Shown here in pieces: positions 22,273-31,733 of a stretch of DNA of 64,000 nucleotides. How positions within the stretch are numbered: position 1 is the stretch's first letter; every line of letters starts with the position of its first letter. A program made the translations under genes and the position numbers. Source of the stretch: Selenomonas sp. ND2010 (GTDB lineage Bacteria > Bacillota > Negativicutes > Selenomonadales > Selenomonadaceae); assembly GCF_000702005.1 (NCBI RefSeq), contig NZ_JNKI01000008.1:41511-105510 (forward strand). Direction: 5' to 3'. A model generated the notes under the pieces. That model was not told the DNA's origin, ran no database searches, and saw only the letters and a program-made list of their open reading frames with translations.

Positions 22273-24120
22273 TTATTTTGCCATCTGAGCAGTCAGCGTC
22301 CGCTCCATGCACTCCCGAATGATGCGGGCATAGGCAGCACAGCCTGCATCATTCGGGTGGATGCCATCAGCGGACAACCATTCGGGATGCTTGGATACTT
22401 CTGCATACCAATCAACCACAGTAACATTGGGATGCTCGGTGGCAACCTTTTGCAGATACGCATTGTTGGTGTCCTGCCAAGTGAGGTTTGGTCCATAGAT
22501 ATTAACCCAGAAAATTTTACGCTCTGTTCCTAAAATCTTGAGCAGTTCCTTCGTCTGCTCCTCATAACGCGCCTGTCCGGCAATCGGGCCATTAGTTCCC
22601 AACGCGATGACAACGACATTGCCTAACTGCCCCTGCGCCGCTAAGCTCTGCGCCACAGGGATACCGCCGCCTACATAACGGGATACTTCACCATCCACAA
22701 TTGCCCCTGGGAGCGCCTTGCGCACATCCCCAGAAGCGCCGAGCAATACCGAGTCGCCGATGCAGGCCACCCCAGTCAATTGCTGGGTCACCAGTTTAGC
22801 CTGATCTTCTTTCTGCTTTTTCGCCAGCTCCGCAGCCTCAGCAGCCGCACGGGCATTGGCCTCCGCCTGCGCCGCTTTCTGTGCTTCGAGCTTTGCCTTG
22901 AGCTCCGACGTCTTTTGATTCGATGACGCGACAATCCCATAACCGCCATAGCCCATAAGCGCAACCCCCGGCGTAGTGACAATCAAGAAAAATACGCACT
23001 GCGCTGCGATAAACGAACTGCCAACAGCCGGCCGCTTACGCTTCAGCAAAAAGTCTACGATAGCATCCGACCAAATCGTCAGCAGCAAAATCGCCGCCAA
23101 TTCCAGTGCCCAATACTCCGGCCATTTGGTCCAGCCCAATCGATTAAACAAAAAGATTACCGGGTACTGCCAAAGAAAAATCCCGTAGCTGTGGCGACCA
23201 ATCCAGCGCAATAACGGCATATCCAAACCACGACCAAGCTCCAGCCGGTCATCTGCCACCAAATGAATCAACCAGCAGAACAGCAGCGTCATCAGCAGCA
23301 TTCCCCACTGATAGGTCGAAGCCGCTTGTCCATCCATCAACGCAAACGCAGGAAACGCTACCATGAGAATCCCGGCAAAGGCCAGATATTTTAACCAGCT
23401 GTAACCACCAGTCGAACGGAACTGCAACCCCGCCGGCTTCATTCCCCCACGCCAAAAACCAAGTGCGGAGCCCAAAAGCAGCGCATATACGCGGGTATCC
23501 GTTCCATAATAAAGGCGCGTGACATCCATCCCCGGCTCATACTGAAACGGCATAAGCACAGCCGCTGCCAAGCCCAGCAGCGCGAAAAACACCGCTCCGC
23601 TCCGTTTGCCAAACACATTGGCCCAGAGAACATAGACCAAGAACAATACCGGCCATATCAGATAATACTGAAGCTCGATGCCCAAAAACCATAAATGGGT
23701 AAACGGGGACGCATTGGCCATGCGGGTGAAATAATCCGCATTCTGATCAATCTGCCACCAGTTGTTATATCCCAAGAGTACCGACTCCACCTCGGGACGG
23801 ATTGCCGCAATAACATCCGGTACCAGGAAATGGAAGATTCCAATCGTCGTGAGCATCATAATCAAAAGGGACGGATAAATGCGCTTTATCCGCTTTCCAT
23901 AATACCTCAGCACGTGAAACGAACCATTCTCCCAGCTTCTCACGCTCGTGAAAGCCAGCAAAAAGCCCGTCAACACAAAGAAAAGGGACACACCCAAATA
24001 GCCGCCCTTTACCGTGTCCGGAAACATATGAAAAAGCGTGACGCCGACAATAGCCAACGCGCGAAGTGCATCCAACCCCGCAATGTGGTTCTTTCTGCCC
24101 AGGCTTTGAAAAACATTCAT
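22273..24120 (-). CDS. OatA-like O-acetyltransferase (acyltransferase-3 + SGNH)
   Basis: A 615-aa membrane protein. The acyltransferase-3 domain (about residues 10-380, ten or so membrane segments; GLDALRALAIVGVTLFHM and GGYLGVSLFFVLTGFL) moves acetyl groups across the membrane. A charged alanine-rich coiled coil (about 400-440) leads to an extracytoplasmic SGNH domain with GDSVLLGA, GTNG and DGIHPND (Ser, Asn, Asp/His). This layout fits OatA, which O-acetylates peptidoglycan MurNAc, or a polysaccharide acetylase. The paired LysM gene favours a wall role. Confidence 0.88.
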   Translation of the reverse strand: MNVFQSLGRKNHIAGLDALRALAIVGVTLFHMFPDTVKGGYLGVSLFFVLTGFLLAFTSVRSWENGSFHVLRYYGKRIKRIYPSLLIMMLTTIGIFHFLVPDVIAAIRPEVESVLLGYNNWWQIDQNADYFTRMANASPFTHLWFLGIELQYYLIWPVLFLVYVLWANVFGKRSGAVFFALLGLAAAVLMPFQYEPGMDVTRLYYGTDTRVYALLLGSALGFWRGGMKPAGLQFRSTGGYSWLKYLAFAGILMVAFPAFALMDGQAASTYQWGMLLMTLLFCWLIHLVADDRLELGRGLDMPLLRWIGRHSYGIFLWQYPVIFLFNRLGWTKWPEYWALELAAILLLTIWSDAIVDFLLKRKRPAVGSSFIAAQCVFFLIVTTPGVALMGYGGYGIVASSNQKTSELKAKLEAQKAAQAEANARAAAEAAELAKKQKEDQAKLVTQQLTGVACIGDSVLLGASGDVRKALPGAIVDGEVSRYVGGGIPVAQSLAAQGQLGNVVVIALGTNGPIAGQARYEEQTKELLKILGTERKIFWVNIYGPNLTWQDTNNAYLQKVATEHPNVTVVDWYAEVSKHPEWLSADGIHPNDAGCAAYARIIRECMERTLTAQMAK

Positions 24121-24197
24121 TCGATAACACTACTCCTAATCTTCAAGGTACTACAAACTTACTTTACGCATTATAGCATAACTTCCTCACGACGAAA

Positions 24198-24235
24198 AGA
24201 ACACCTCCTAGGAAAAATCTCCCAAGAGGTGTTCT
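24198..24235 (-). terminator. Intrinsic terminator
   Basis: Arms AGAACACCTC and its complement, followed by TTTTC on the minus strand; ends the 24240 gene. Confidence 0.7.
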
Positions 24236-24239
24236 ACCT

Positions 24240-24611
24240 TTACAACCATTGTTCGCCAGCCGGCCAATCCTCAAGCTTCGGTGTGATTTCCATAGAGCGC
24301 ATAGGGAGCTCCAAAGGTCTTAGATCTGCCGCCCGCGGTTTCCAGCGGCAACGCCGTTCCGGTTCCCCGCTTTCTTTATCCGGCGCATTGATGCAGGATA
24401 GCTGACAGCTGCCCAAATCACGGATCCACCCGTCAATCTGGTCAGCGATGACAGCCAATTGCGCCTCTGAAAATGCCTCATGCTTGCGACGAATGATTCC
24501 ATTTCCTAGCGCATCCAGCTCCACCCGTCCTGTCACATCTTGCCAGGACGGCCCGAAGGCATAAAGTTCATTTTCTCCCAAAGGCCCAATCCGCTCAATC
24601 CATACCCGCAT
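24240..24611 (-). CDS. Hypothetical protein
   Basis: A 123-aa soluble protein (MRVWIERIGPLGENELYAFGPSW...) with no family that I recognise. GAAAGGGG lies before the ATG at 24611. Three cysteines (SCQLSCINA) and a tryptophan-rich C-terminus are the only notable features. Monocistronic with its own terminator. Confidence 0.55.
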   Translation of the reverse strand: MRVWIERIGPLGENELYAFGPSWQDVTGRVELDALGNGIIRRKHEAFSEAQLAVIADQIDGWIRDLGSCQLSCINAPDKESGEPERRCRWKPRAADLRPLELPMRSMEITPKLEDWPAGEQWL

Positions 24612-24692
24612 AGTATCGCCCCTTTCACAGTAAAAACCGTACAATTTATCGTTAATACTGTGGTATTAGACATTTAAGGGGCAATATCCTTC

Positions 24693-25658
24693 TTAGTCGG
24701 ACAAAAACTTTCTCACGGCGGGGCCATTGAGATAGTGGCAAAGACGACCCTGATACTGGCCATTTGCTGCCATTGTATCCGTAATATTGTCACGAATCTT
24801 CCACCAGCCCGTATGCCAATTCGAAAACAGCGTATTCGTCTCAGGCGCCCGGCCGATGATGCGCTGAAGGACAATATGCGGTGACAAATACTCCAGGAAC
24901 GTGATGACGCGCGCCTCGTATTCCTCGCGCGAAATAAGCGTAAGCTCCCCCGCTTCATACTGACGTGCCATCTCCGTACCCTTGACGATGTAAAGTGCAT
25001 GCAGTTTGACCTGATCCACGCCAAGCGCTGATAAGATCTTGGCATCCTCCACCACATCGGTCATCGTATCCCACGGAAGATTCAAAATCAGATGCGCACA
25101 CGACTGCAAGCCATGCGCCTTGATGCGAAGAATTGCATCGATAAACTCGCCCAAAGTATGTCCACGGTTGATTTTCTGCAGCGACCGATAGTTGACACTC
25201 TGCAAGCCCAGTTCCACGCAGATATCAACGCCAAGTTTATCCGCTTCCTCACGCAGCATCGCCAAATACTCATCGCTGACGCAGTCCGGCCGCGTCGCAA
25301 TATAAATCGCCACGATGTCTTCACCAGCGCCTGCCTCCTGCACCCAGCTCCGCAACGTCTCCAGCGGTGCATAGGTATTGCTGAAATTCTGGAAATACGG
25401 AATGAATTTCTTCGCCTTGTACTTCGGGATGATATGTGCCTTATTGGCCGCAATCTGCGCGGTAATCGTCATATCTGCCGGCAGGTTCTCATAGCCGGCG
25501 CCAATCGATCCGCAGAATGTGCAGCCAGCACCGCCATTGCCACATTCGCCCATGCGATTCGGACACGTAACGGGGAGCGCCACCGGCAGCTTATAAACCT
25601 TTTCCCCATAACGTTTTTTCAAATAATCCGAAAACGTTTTATATATCTCATGTTCCAT
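24693..25658 (-). CDS. Radical SAM protein, YtqA/YhcC (TIGR01212) family
   Basis: A 321-aa radical SAM enzyme. The cysteine signature CPNRMGECGNGGAGCTFCG (about residues 32-50) with the GG.GC.FC variant identifies the TIGR01212 family; ELGLQSVN and LILNLPWDT follow the TIM-barrel order. Its reaction is not established. It probably shares a control region with the next radical SAM gene, which is transcribed in the same direction 110 bases upstream. Confidence 0.9.
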   Translation of the reverse strand: MEHEIYKTFSDYLKKRYGEKVYKLPVALPVTCPNRMGECGNGGAGCTFCGSIGAGYENLPADMTITAQIAANKAHIIPKYKAKKFIPYFQNFSNTYAPLETLRSWVQEAGAGEDIVAIYIATRPDCVSDEYLAMLREEADKLGVDICVELGLQSVNYRSLQKINRGHTLGEFIDAILRIKAHGLQSCAHLILNLPWDTMTDVVEDAKILSALGVDQVKLHALYIVKGTEMARQYEAGELTLISREEYEARVITFLEYLSPHIVLQRIIGRAPETNTLFSNWHTGWWKIRDNITDTMAANGQYQGRLCHYLNGPAVRKFLSD

Positions 25659-25768
25659 ATTCGATTACTCCATTCATTTCCTGTACCTAAATTTCGGATA
25701 CCCGAACTACATTTTTGACAATCACAGCCTTTTTGCTCGCTATCTTATATATTATCTTATATACTTTC

Positions 25769-27559
25769 TTATACACTATCTTGTGCATCAGTGCCAATCT
25801 CCAACTCAATCAACTGGCAGACCGGATCGTCTGCGGTGTAGTCAAACAGCAAAGCCGTCGGCTGACATGTCAATTTTTGACTTGTCAACATCATATTATA
25901 GGCAAAGACTTCGATATGGTATTTCTTATTGACCTCGCGCCAGTTGGTAAATTCGTAGCCCGGCAGATAGGTACGTACGCGGCTTGGGGCACCTTTCCAG
26001 AAATCTGCGGTGATGTCCTGATATTTCAGGCGATTCCAATCGAGGTTCTCGGGACGGATCTTGCCACCATCGGCGAGCAGGGCATCATAGCGCAGGAGAT
26101 TGTCCAAGATCTCCGCCGGCAGGTCATACGCTGCCAACGCAAAATCCCGCAGATAGCCGTAGAGATTCTTCGTGCTATGGCCAATCTTATGGAAGCCCTT
26201 TTCTTCCCACCAATCGGTAAGTTTCTGCCAGAAGGCAAAGGCATCGCCCTGCTCGGCCTCGCGAATCAAATAATTAGCCGTCTGCCGGCAACGTCCCGCG
26301 TTATAATAGAGTTCAAAGACCATCTCAAAGCTATGGAACCAGCGAATCTCCCCATAACTCAGCGCATCGGTCACGAGCACTTCATAGGGCGCCATCGGCA
26401 TATACTGATAGCCATAGGGCGTTACGAGATTCATCATCGACGCCCCCTTGAGGAATTTCAGGAAACCGAGCTGCAGCATGTCCGTCTGCAATTCGTAGAC
26501 ATCGTTAAAGGAACGATGGAACGATGCCATGCCCTCCCCCGGCAGACCGATGATGAGGTCGACATGCAGATGCATATTATGGAAGCTCATGATGCGCTGG
26601 ATATGGGCCTTAATGTCCTCCCAGTGATTGACGCGCGAAACGGCTTTGAGCGTCTGCTCATTCGTCGACTGGATGCCGATTTCGAGCTGCACGCGGCCTT
26701 TCGGCAGCTGGCTCAGTACCGTCAGCACCTCTTCATCGAGATAGTCGATCGCCACCTCAAAATGGAAATTCGTGCGGCACGAGGCCGGCAGGGCCAAAAG
26801 ATATTTTAAGATAGGCAGGAAATGCGCCTTCTTGGCATTGAACGTGCGGTCGACGAACTTGACCTGCCGCACGTCATGCTGGACGAAAAAGTCCAGTTCG
26901 GAAAAGACGCGCGCAAGTGGCAGATAGCGCACACCCGCCGTCGCGCAGGACAGACAGTAAGCACACGAAAACGGACAGCCGCGTGACGTCTCGTAGTAGA
27001 GAATGCGCTCGCGAATATCGGCCATCTCCTCCGCGCGATAGGCAAAGGGCACGGCGGCAAGATCGGCGACCGTCACATCATGGCCTTCATGGATTACGCC
27101 ATCGGCGCCGCGCCAGGCAATGCCGCGGATTTCTGACGCGTCAAGCGCCGCATTGACTTTTGACCGGTCAAATTGACCAGTCAAAAGCTGACTTGTCAGC
27201 GCGCGGATTGACTCCTCGGCCTCGCCACGCATGACATAGTCGACCATCGGAAATTCCCGCATAAAGTCCGCCGTGCCATAGGAAACTTCCGGCCCGCCGC
27301 AGATGATGACCGTATCGGGAAGCGCGGCCGGCAGCAGCTTTAACAGCCGCTTTACGACCTCGATGTTCCAGATATAGCACGAAATCCCGAGCACCTTGGG
27401 CTGCTGCTCATAGATTTCGCCGAGCATAGCCAGCAGCTGATGGTTGATGGTAAGCTCCAAAATCCGCGAGCCTGGCACGGCTTCGCGCAAATAACGAATG
27501 GAAAGCGACGTATGCGAATACTTGGCATTGATGCCCAGCCATAGAATTTTTTCTGTCAA
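25769..27559 (-). CDS. B12-binding-domain radical SAM protein (DUF4080)
   Basis: A 596-aa protein. Residues 1-130 form a cobalamin-binding-like Rossmann domain (ISCYIWN, GGPEVSYG); the radical SAM motif is in TSRGCPFSCAYCLS (about 205); the C-terminus is DUF4080. The start TTG at 27559 follows GAGGAG; an earlier GTG overlaps that site. Two runs of palindromes encode odd peptides: LTSQLLTGQFDRSKVNAALD (about 125-145) and LTSQKLTCQ near the C-terminus. They look like in-frame insertions into a conserved protein. Substrate unknown. Confidence 0.85.
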   Translation of the reverse strand: MTEKILWLGINAKYSHTSLSIRYLREAVPGSRILELTINHQLLAMLGEIYEQQPKVLGISCYIWNIEVVKRLLKLLPAALPDTVIICGGPEVSYGTADFMREFPMVDYVMRGEAEESIRALTSQLLTGQFDRSKVNAALDASEIRGIAWRGADGVIHEGHDVTVADLAAVPFAYRAEEMADIRERILYYETSRGCPFSCAYCLSCATAGVRYLPLARVFSELDFFVQHDVRQVKFVDRTFNAKKAHFLPILKYLLALPASCRTNFHFEVAIDYLDEEVLTVLSQLPKGRVQLEIGIQSTNEQTLKAVSRVNHWEDIKAHIQRIMSFHNMHLHVDLIIGLPGEGMASFHRSFNDVYELQTDMLQLGFLKFLKGASMMNLVTPYGYQYMPMAPYEVLVTDALSYGEIRWFHSFEMVFELYYNAGRCRQTANYLIREAEQGDAFAFWQKLTDWWEEKGFHKIGHSTKNLYGYLRDFALAAYDLPAEILDNLLRYDALLADGGKIRPENLDWNRLKYQDITADFWKGAPSRVRTYLPGYEFTNWREVNKKYHIEVFAYNMMLTSQKLTCQPTALLFDYTADDPVCQLIELEIGTDAQDSV

Positions 27560-27618
27560 AACGATTCTCCTCACGATATGAATAACCCGTAACCATAATG
27601 TCTACTTATTCTACCACA

Positions 27619-27647
27619 TTACGGTTGCGCTTGGTATGTGTTATAAT
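27619..27647 (+). promoter_or_regulatory. pepF promoter
   Basis: TTACGG, 17-base spacer, TATAAT, 37 bases before the pepF ATG. Confidence 0.55.
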
Positions 27648-27683
27648 AATTGAGAACAACTTTCTAATAGAGAGGACGATATT

Positions 27684-29483
27684 ATGACAAGTCAAAATAA
27701 ACTTCTCCGCCGTGAAGATATTCCCGAAACGGCAAAATGGCACCTTCATGATATTTTCGCCACGCGTGCGGACTGGCAAAAGGCCCGTGACGCCATTGCA
27801 GGCGAACTGCGCGAAATCCAGCAGTTTGCCGGAAAGCTTGCGGACCCCGAGCAGTTGCTCGCCTGCCTGACCGCAGTCGACACAATGGAGATCAGCCTCA
27901 GCGCCGTCTTTGCCTATGCGCGCATGCAGGCCGATACCGATACGGCCAACCAGGAATACCAGGCCGATACCGCCAGCTGTTTGCCGCTTCTTGACCAGGC
28001 ATCGGCAGCCTGCGCCTTCATCGAGCCGGAGCTTCTAACCCTGCCCGAAGAAACACTGCACACCATGACCGAGAAATTGCCGGGGCTGAAAAAATACCAG
28101 TTCCGCTTCCACAATCTGCTGCGCAGCAAAAAGCACGTGCTGACCACGGAGCAGGAAGCCTTCCTTGCCCGTACCGGCGAGATTCGCGCAACCGCCCGCA
28201 ACACCTACACGGTCATGACCAACGCCGACATGAAGTTTCCCGATACACTCGGCGAAGATGGCAAGCTAACGACGCTCTCCGAAAGCCGCTATATGCAGTT
28301 TATCCGCTCGAAAGACGGCAAAGTCCGCGCTGATGCGTTCCATAAGCTCTTCACCACCTATCTTTCCTACCGCAATACCTTTGCGAGCCTCTACAGCTCC
28401 TCGGTCAAGGCCAGCCAGTTCCTCAGCACCACGCGCCAATACCCTTCGATGCTCGAAGCCGCCCTCGATGCCGGCAATATTCCCGTAAGCGTCTACGAAC
28501 AGACCATAAACGTCACCCATGAGTTCCTGCCCGAACTCCATCGCTACATGGAACTCAAGAAAAAACTCCTCGGCGTAAGTGAGCTCCATATGTATGACCT
28601 CTATGTGCCCGTCGTCGAAAAACCGAAAACGCCATACACCTACGAAGAGGCCCGCTCCCTCCTGAAAGAAGCCCTGGCACCGCTGGGCCAGCAATATCTC
28701 ACCGATCTCTTTGCCGGCCTTGATGGCGGCTGGGTGGACCGCCTGGAAAACGAAGGCAAACGCAGCGGCGCCTACTCCTGGGGCGTCTATGGCGTGCACC
28801 CCTTCGTGCTCATGAGCTGGCACGATACCTACGATGCCGTCTCGACGCTGGCCCACGAGATGGGCCACAGCATGCACAGCTTCTACAGCGCCAAGAATCA
28901 GGAATACACGAACTCCGAATACACGATTTTCTGCGCTGAGGTCGCCTCCACCACCAACGAAAACCTGCTGCTCGAATACATGCTGAAGCATGCGGATGAA
29001 AAGGACCGCCTCTATTATCTAAACCTTTATCTCGAGCAGATTCGCACGACGGTCTTCCGTCAGGTGCTCTTTGCCGAGTTTGAAAAACTCACGCACGAAG
29101 CCGTCGAAGCAGGCGAGGCTTTGACCGCCAACAAGCTCGAAGGAATCTGGATGGACCTCAACCGCAAGTATTACGGCGAAGGCGTCGTGCTCGACGACGA
29201 GCTGCGCGCCGAGTGGTCGCGCATCCCGCACTTCTACCGTCCGTTCTACGTCTACCAGTACGCGACTGGCTATGCGGCCGCCATGACGCTCTCCGAGAAA
29301 GTCCGCACCCAGGGAGAATCCGCCCAGCAGGCTTATCTTGGCTTCCTGGCCAGCGGCGGCAGCGACTACTCCATCAAGCTGCTGCAAAACGCCGGCGTCG
29401 ATATGACGAGCCGCGAGCCTTTTGCCATCACTTTCAAGAAATTCTCGCATTGTCTCGATCAGCTTGAAAAAATTATCAAATAA
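27684..29483 (+). CDS. pepF: Oligoendopeptidase F
   Basis: A 599-aa M3-family zinc peptidase that trims oligopeptides in the cytosol. Zinc site HEMGHSMHSFY (about residue 391) with the downstream glutamate in FCAEVASTTNE; the long N-terminal helical domain is typical, and the length equals family members. AGAGAGG precedes the ATG. The first codons contain a TGACAAGTCA palindrome (MTSQN). Single gene, upstream of rpmB. Confidence 0.95.
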   Translation: MTSQNKLLRREDIPETAKWHLHDIFATRADWQKARDAIAGELREIQQFAGKLADPEQLLACLTAVDTMEISLSAVFAYARMQADTDTANQEYQADTASCLPLLDQASAACAFIEPELLTLPEETLHTMTEKLPGLKKYQFRFHNLLRSKKHVLTTEQEAFLARTGEIRATARNTYTVMTNADMKFPDTLGEDGKLTTLSESRYMQFIRSKDGKVRADAFHKLFTTYLSYRNTFASLYSSSVKASQFLSTTRQYPSMLEAALDAGNIPVSVYEQTINVTHEFLPELHRYMELKKKLLGVSELHMYDLYVPVVEKPKTPYTYEEARSLLKEALAPLGQQYLTDLFAGLDGGWVDRLENEGKRSGAYSWGVYGVHPFVLMSWHDTYDAVSTLAHEMGHSMHSFYSAKNQEYTNSEYTIFCAEVASTTNENLLLEYMLKHADEKDRLYYLNLYLEQIRTTVFRQVLFAEFEKLTHEAVEAGEALTANKLEGIWMDLNRKYYGEGVVLDDELRAEWSRIPHFYRPFYVYQYATGYAAAMTLSEKVRTQGESAQQAYLGFLASGGSDYSIKLLQNAGVDMTSREPFAITFKKFSHCLDQLEKIIK

Positions 29484-29507
29484 TTCTCGCCTGTCAAGGT
29501 TTTCTAC

Positions 29508-29536
29508 TTGCAACCTGCTAGAATTTATGCTAGAAT
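29508..29536 (+). promoter_or_regulatory. rpmB promoter
   Basis: TTGCAA, 17-base spacer, TAGAAT; the gene starts 55 bases downstream behind AAGGAGGTG. Confidence 0.7.
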
Positions 29537-29591
29537 ACTTGTATTGTGTTGTTAGGGGTAACTATGCTCCTACGTTAAGGAGGTGTAACAC

Positions 29592-29783
29592 ATGGCAAGT
29601 GTTTGCGAAGTTTGTGCAAAGGGTCAGCTGTCTGGTAACAACGTCAGCCATTCCCACCTGAAGACGAAACGTGCTTGGAAACCGAACATCCAGCGTGTCC
29701 GCGCTGTTGTTGACGGCGAGGTCAAACGCGTCAACGTCTGCACGCGCTGCCTGCGTTCCGGTAAGGTTCAGCGTGCCCTCTAA
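29592..29783 (+). CDS. rpmB: 50S ribosomal protein L28
   Basis: A 63-aa L28 of the zinc-binding type: CEVCAKGQLSGNNVSHSHLKTKR and VCTRCLRSGKVQRAL with two CXXC pairs. Full length for the family. A near-perfect AAGGAGGTG Shine-Dalgarno and a strong promoter agree with high expression. Monocistronic, followed by a strong terminator. Confidence 0.97.
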   Translation: MASVCEVCAKGQLSGNNVSHSHLKTKRAWKPNIQRVRAVVDGEVKRVNVCTRCLRSGKVQRAL

Positions 29784-29815
29784 TTTGCGCATAATATCAA
29801 AAGCTGATATATCAT

Positions 29816-29852
29816 AAAGAAAGCGAAAGAGCTCGTCTCTTTCGCTTTCTTT
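29816..29852. terminator. Strong terminator after rpmB
   Basis: AAAGAAAGCGAAAGA pairs perfectly with its complement, T-rich tail. A second hairpin (29868-29913) overlaps the 3' end of the convergent LuxR gene. Confidence 0.9.
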
Positions 29853-29887
29853 ATTTTTTATAAAAAAGGCGTGATGCCCAAAGCCAA

Positions 29888-30676
29888 TCAAATGCTTTGG
29901 GGCATCACACCTTCCAATACGCAGCGGCACATCACCGAAGCGCGATTGGGCACATTCATCTTCTTGCAGATAACATAGACGTGCTTCTTGACGGTGCTCT
30001 CTGCACTGTTCACGCGCTCACTGATCTGGCGATTCGACCAACCACGGCACAACAATCCTGCGATTTGAATTTCCCGTTCCGTCAGCCCAAACCGCTGTTT
30101 TAACACCATCCGGATTCGCTGATTCTCGTCATTCTGTGGATGAAACTGATATAAACGCTGGGCGACATGCGGCTCAATACAGCGAAGCTTCATCAGCTCT
30201 AAGTCCGTGAAATTCCCCATTTCTTTGGGACGCAGCAGCCCGAATTTTCCGAGCAGCAGATTGTTTTTTACCAGCCATAACTTGCAACTGTAATGCATAC
30301 CAATCGGCTTCCGCACCTGCTGATAAAAATCCGAACTCTGCAGGAATTCTTCGCTTAACACATCGGTATCGCGGAACACCAACGACTCCTTGCGCCACTC
30401 CAGCGACCGGTAGGGATAGGATTTCCCTAAGCGGATCGCTTTGGCTGACATTTCCTCAAAACTCGGTGCGTCTGGGCTCCACTTGTAGCTAATGGGCTTC
30501 ACATGACGTTTATCATCAGCTTCATTCAGCATGATAAAGGAAACACCACAAGCAAACGGGACCAAGCTTTCCAACGCTTCAAACACAGTCAGCCGATATT
30601 CATCTACGCTGGCCTCATAACACTTCAGCACAGCCATAGTCATCACGTGGCATTCATTTTCATCCAAATAAAGCAT
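29888..30676 (-). CDS. LuxR-family transcriptional regulator
   Basis: A 262-aa regulator. An N-terminal sensory region of GAF-like make-up (about residues 1-190, no phosphoacceptor pattern) is followed by a LuxR helix-turn-helix (FGLTEREIQIAGLLCRGWSNRQISERVNSAESTVKKHVYVICKKMNV, about 200-250). Start at 30676 is chosen with GAGAGG 8 bases upstream; an ATG 6 codons earlier is possible. Targets and signal unknown. Its 3' end is covered by a hairpin terminator. Confidence 0.85.
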   Translation of the reverse strand: MLYLDENECHVMTMAVLKCYEASVDEYRLTVFEALESLVPFACGVSFIMLNEADDKRHVKPISYKWSPDAPSFEEMSAKAIRLGKSYPYRSLEWRKESLVFRDTDVLSEEFLQSSDFYQQVRKPIGMHYSCKLWLVKNNLLLGKFGLLRPKEMGNFTDLELMKLRCIEPHVAQRLYQFHPQNDENQRIRMVLKQRFGLTEREIQIAGLLCRGWSNRQISERVNSAESTVKKHVYVICKKMNVPNRASVMCRCVLEGVMPQSI

Positions 30677-30797
30677 ATCCCTTGCCTCTCTCATCTCTTT
30701 TTCTCACTTCATTATACCCTCATTATTCCCATTTTGCTATAACGAAAATCCTTGCATCCGTTCGGGTCATCCGTCCTCTTTCGTACAAATGAAAGAA

Positions 30798-30940
30798 GCG
30801 AGCCCCTCAAGGCTCGCCCCAAAAACATATAATCCCCTATACCAATCAGCTTCCCCAAGCCTCATAGCAACCATCGGAGAATCGTTCCTCAAACGTACCA
30901 GGAACCATTCATCCCTCATAATCCATTCCGACGGCTCCTC
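30798..30940 (-). ncRNA. Candidate short transcript with possible leader peptides
   Basis: A good promoter (30942-30970) fires left and a GCGAGCC/GGCTCGC hairpin plus T-rich tail ends it at about 30795. GAGGAG is followed by a 5-codon frame, and a 46-codon frame (MRDEWFLVRLRND...) overlaps it. It may be a small RNA or small protein. Confidence 0.35.
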
Positions 30941-30941
30941 T

Positions 30942-30970
30942 ATTATAATGAAACTTTTTCGGCTTTACAA
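30942..30970 (-). promoter_or_regulatory. Promoter of a short transcript
   Basis: On the minus strand TTGTAA, 17-base spacer, TATAAT, between the LuxR gene and the metalloprotease gene. Confidence 0.6.
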
Positions 30971-31019
30971 TTCATCGGTAGTAGGCGTAATTATTTTTCT
31001 ACCACTTTAGTAGTATAAA

Positions 31020-31733
31020 TTAGGCAAAATCTGCGAACTGATTCAGCTCCTGCCGAATCCGCCGCCAATCCGGACAATACACATCCATCCTTGCCTTGAA
31101 GGCCGGGCCGTGATTATGCACCCAGAGGTGCGTTAATTCATGCAGCATAACGTACTTTAGTGCCTCCGGCTTATACTTCGCCAGCTGCAGATTGAGCCAG
31201 ACGCGAGCCTTCACGATATTGCAAGTCCCCCAGCGCGTCTTCATGTTGCGGATACGGCATTCGGCGGCTTTTTTGCCAACGATAGCTTCGCAGCGAGGCA
31301 AAAGCTTTGGAATCGCCTGTTCCAGCTGACGGCGGTAAAGCCCATTGACGATTTCGCGCCGCTGTTCCACCGTCGCATAGGCAGGAACCGTGAGGACAAT
31401 CCGTGTATCCCTGCAAACCACCGAAGCCTGACGACCAGCCGAATCGCGCACCACGAGATCATAATAGACACCCCAAAGCGGAATTTTATCGCCCGTCTGA
31501 TATTGACGGGTCAATTTTTGCGTCTCCGCCTTTTCCCGGATGGCCTGCTGTTTTTTTTCGACCCACGACCAGTGCTTACCCAAAAACTCGGTAATGCGTT
31601 CACGCTTCATGCGCATAGGCGCGGTTACCTCAATGCGGCCAGCAGGCTTTTGCACCCGCAGATACATGTTTTTGATTCGCTTGCGTTTAAGGTATATCAC
31701 CTGTCCGGCAAACGGAAAGATTTCCTCGGTCAT
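31020..31733 (-). CDS. YgjP-like M48-type metallopeptidase
   Basis: A 237-aa protein of the YgjP/DUF45 family of predicted zinc peptidases: HELTHLWVHNHGPAFKARM has the HEXXH-like HELTH site with a downstream histidine, and CRIRNMKTRWGTCN is the conserved WG region. Cytosolic. Its ATG overlaps the hslO stop by one base (TAATG), so the genes are coupled. A TGACGGGTCA palindrome encodes LTRQ in a variable segment. Physiological substrate unknown. Confidence 0.88.
   Translation of the reverse strand: MTEEIFPFAGQVIYLKRKRIKNMYLRVQKPAGRIEVTAPMRMKRERITEFLGKHWSWVEKKQQAIREKAETQKLTRQYQTGDKIPLWGVYYDLVVRDSAGRQASVVCRDTRIVLTVPAYATVEQRREIVNGLYRRQLEQAIPKLLPRCEAIVGKKAAECRIRNMKTRWGTCNIVKARVWLNLQLAKYKPEALKYVMLHELTHLWVHNHGPAFKARMDVYCPDWRRIRQELNQFADFA

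Noticed and set aside
25092..26809. Long plus-strand frames opposite the two radical SAM genes
   Set aside because: They mirror well-recognised minus-strand proteins with conserved motifs and show no family resemblance themselves.
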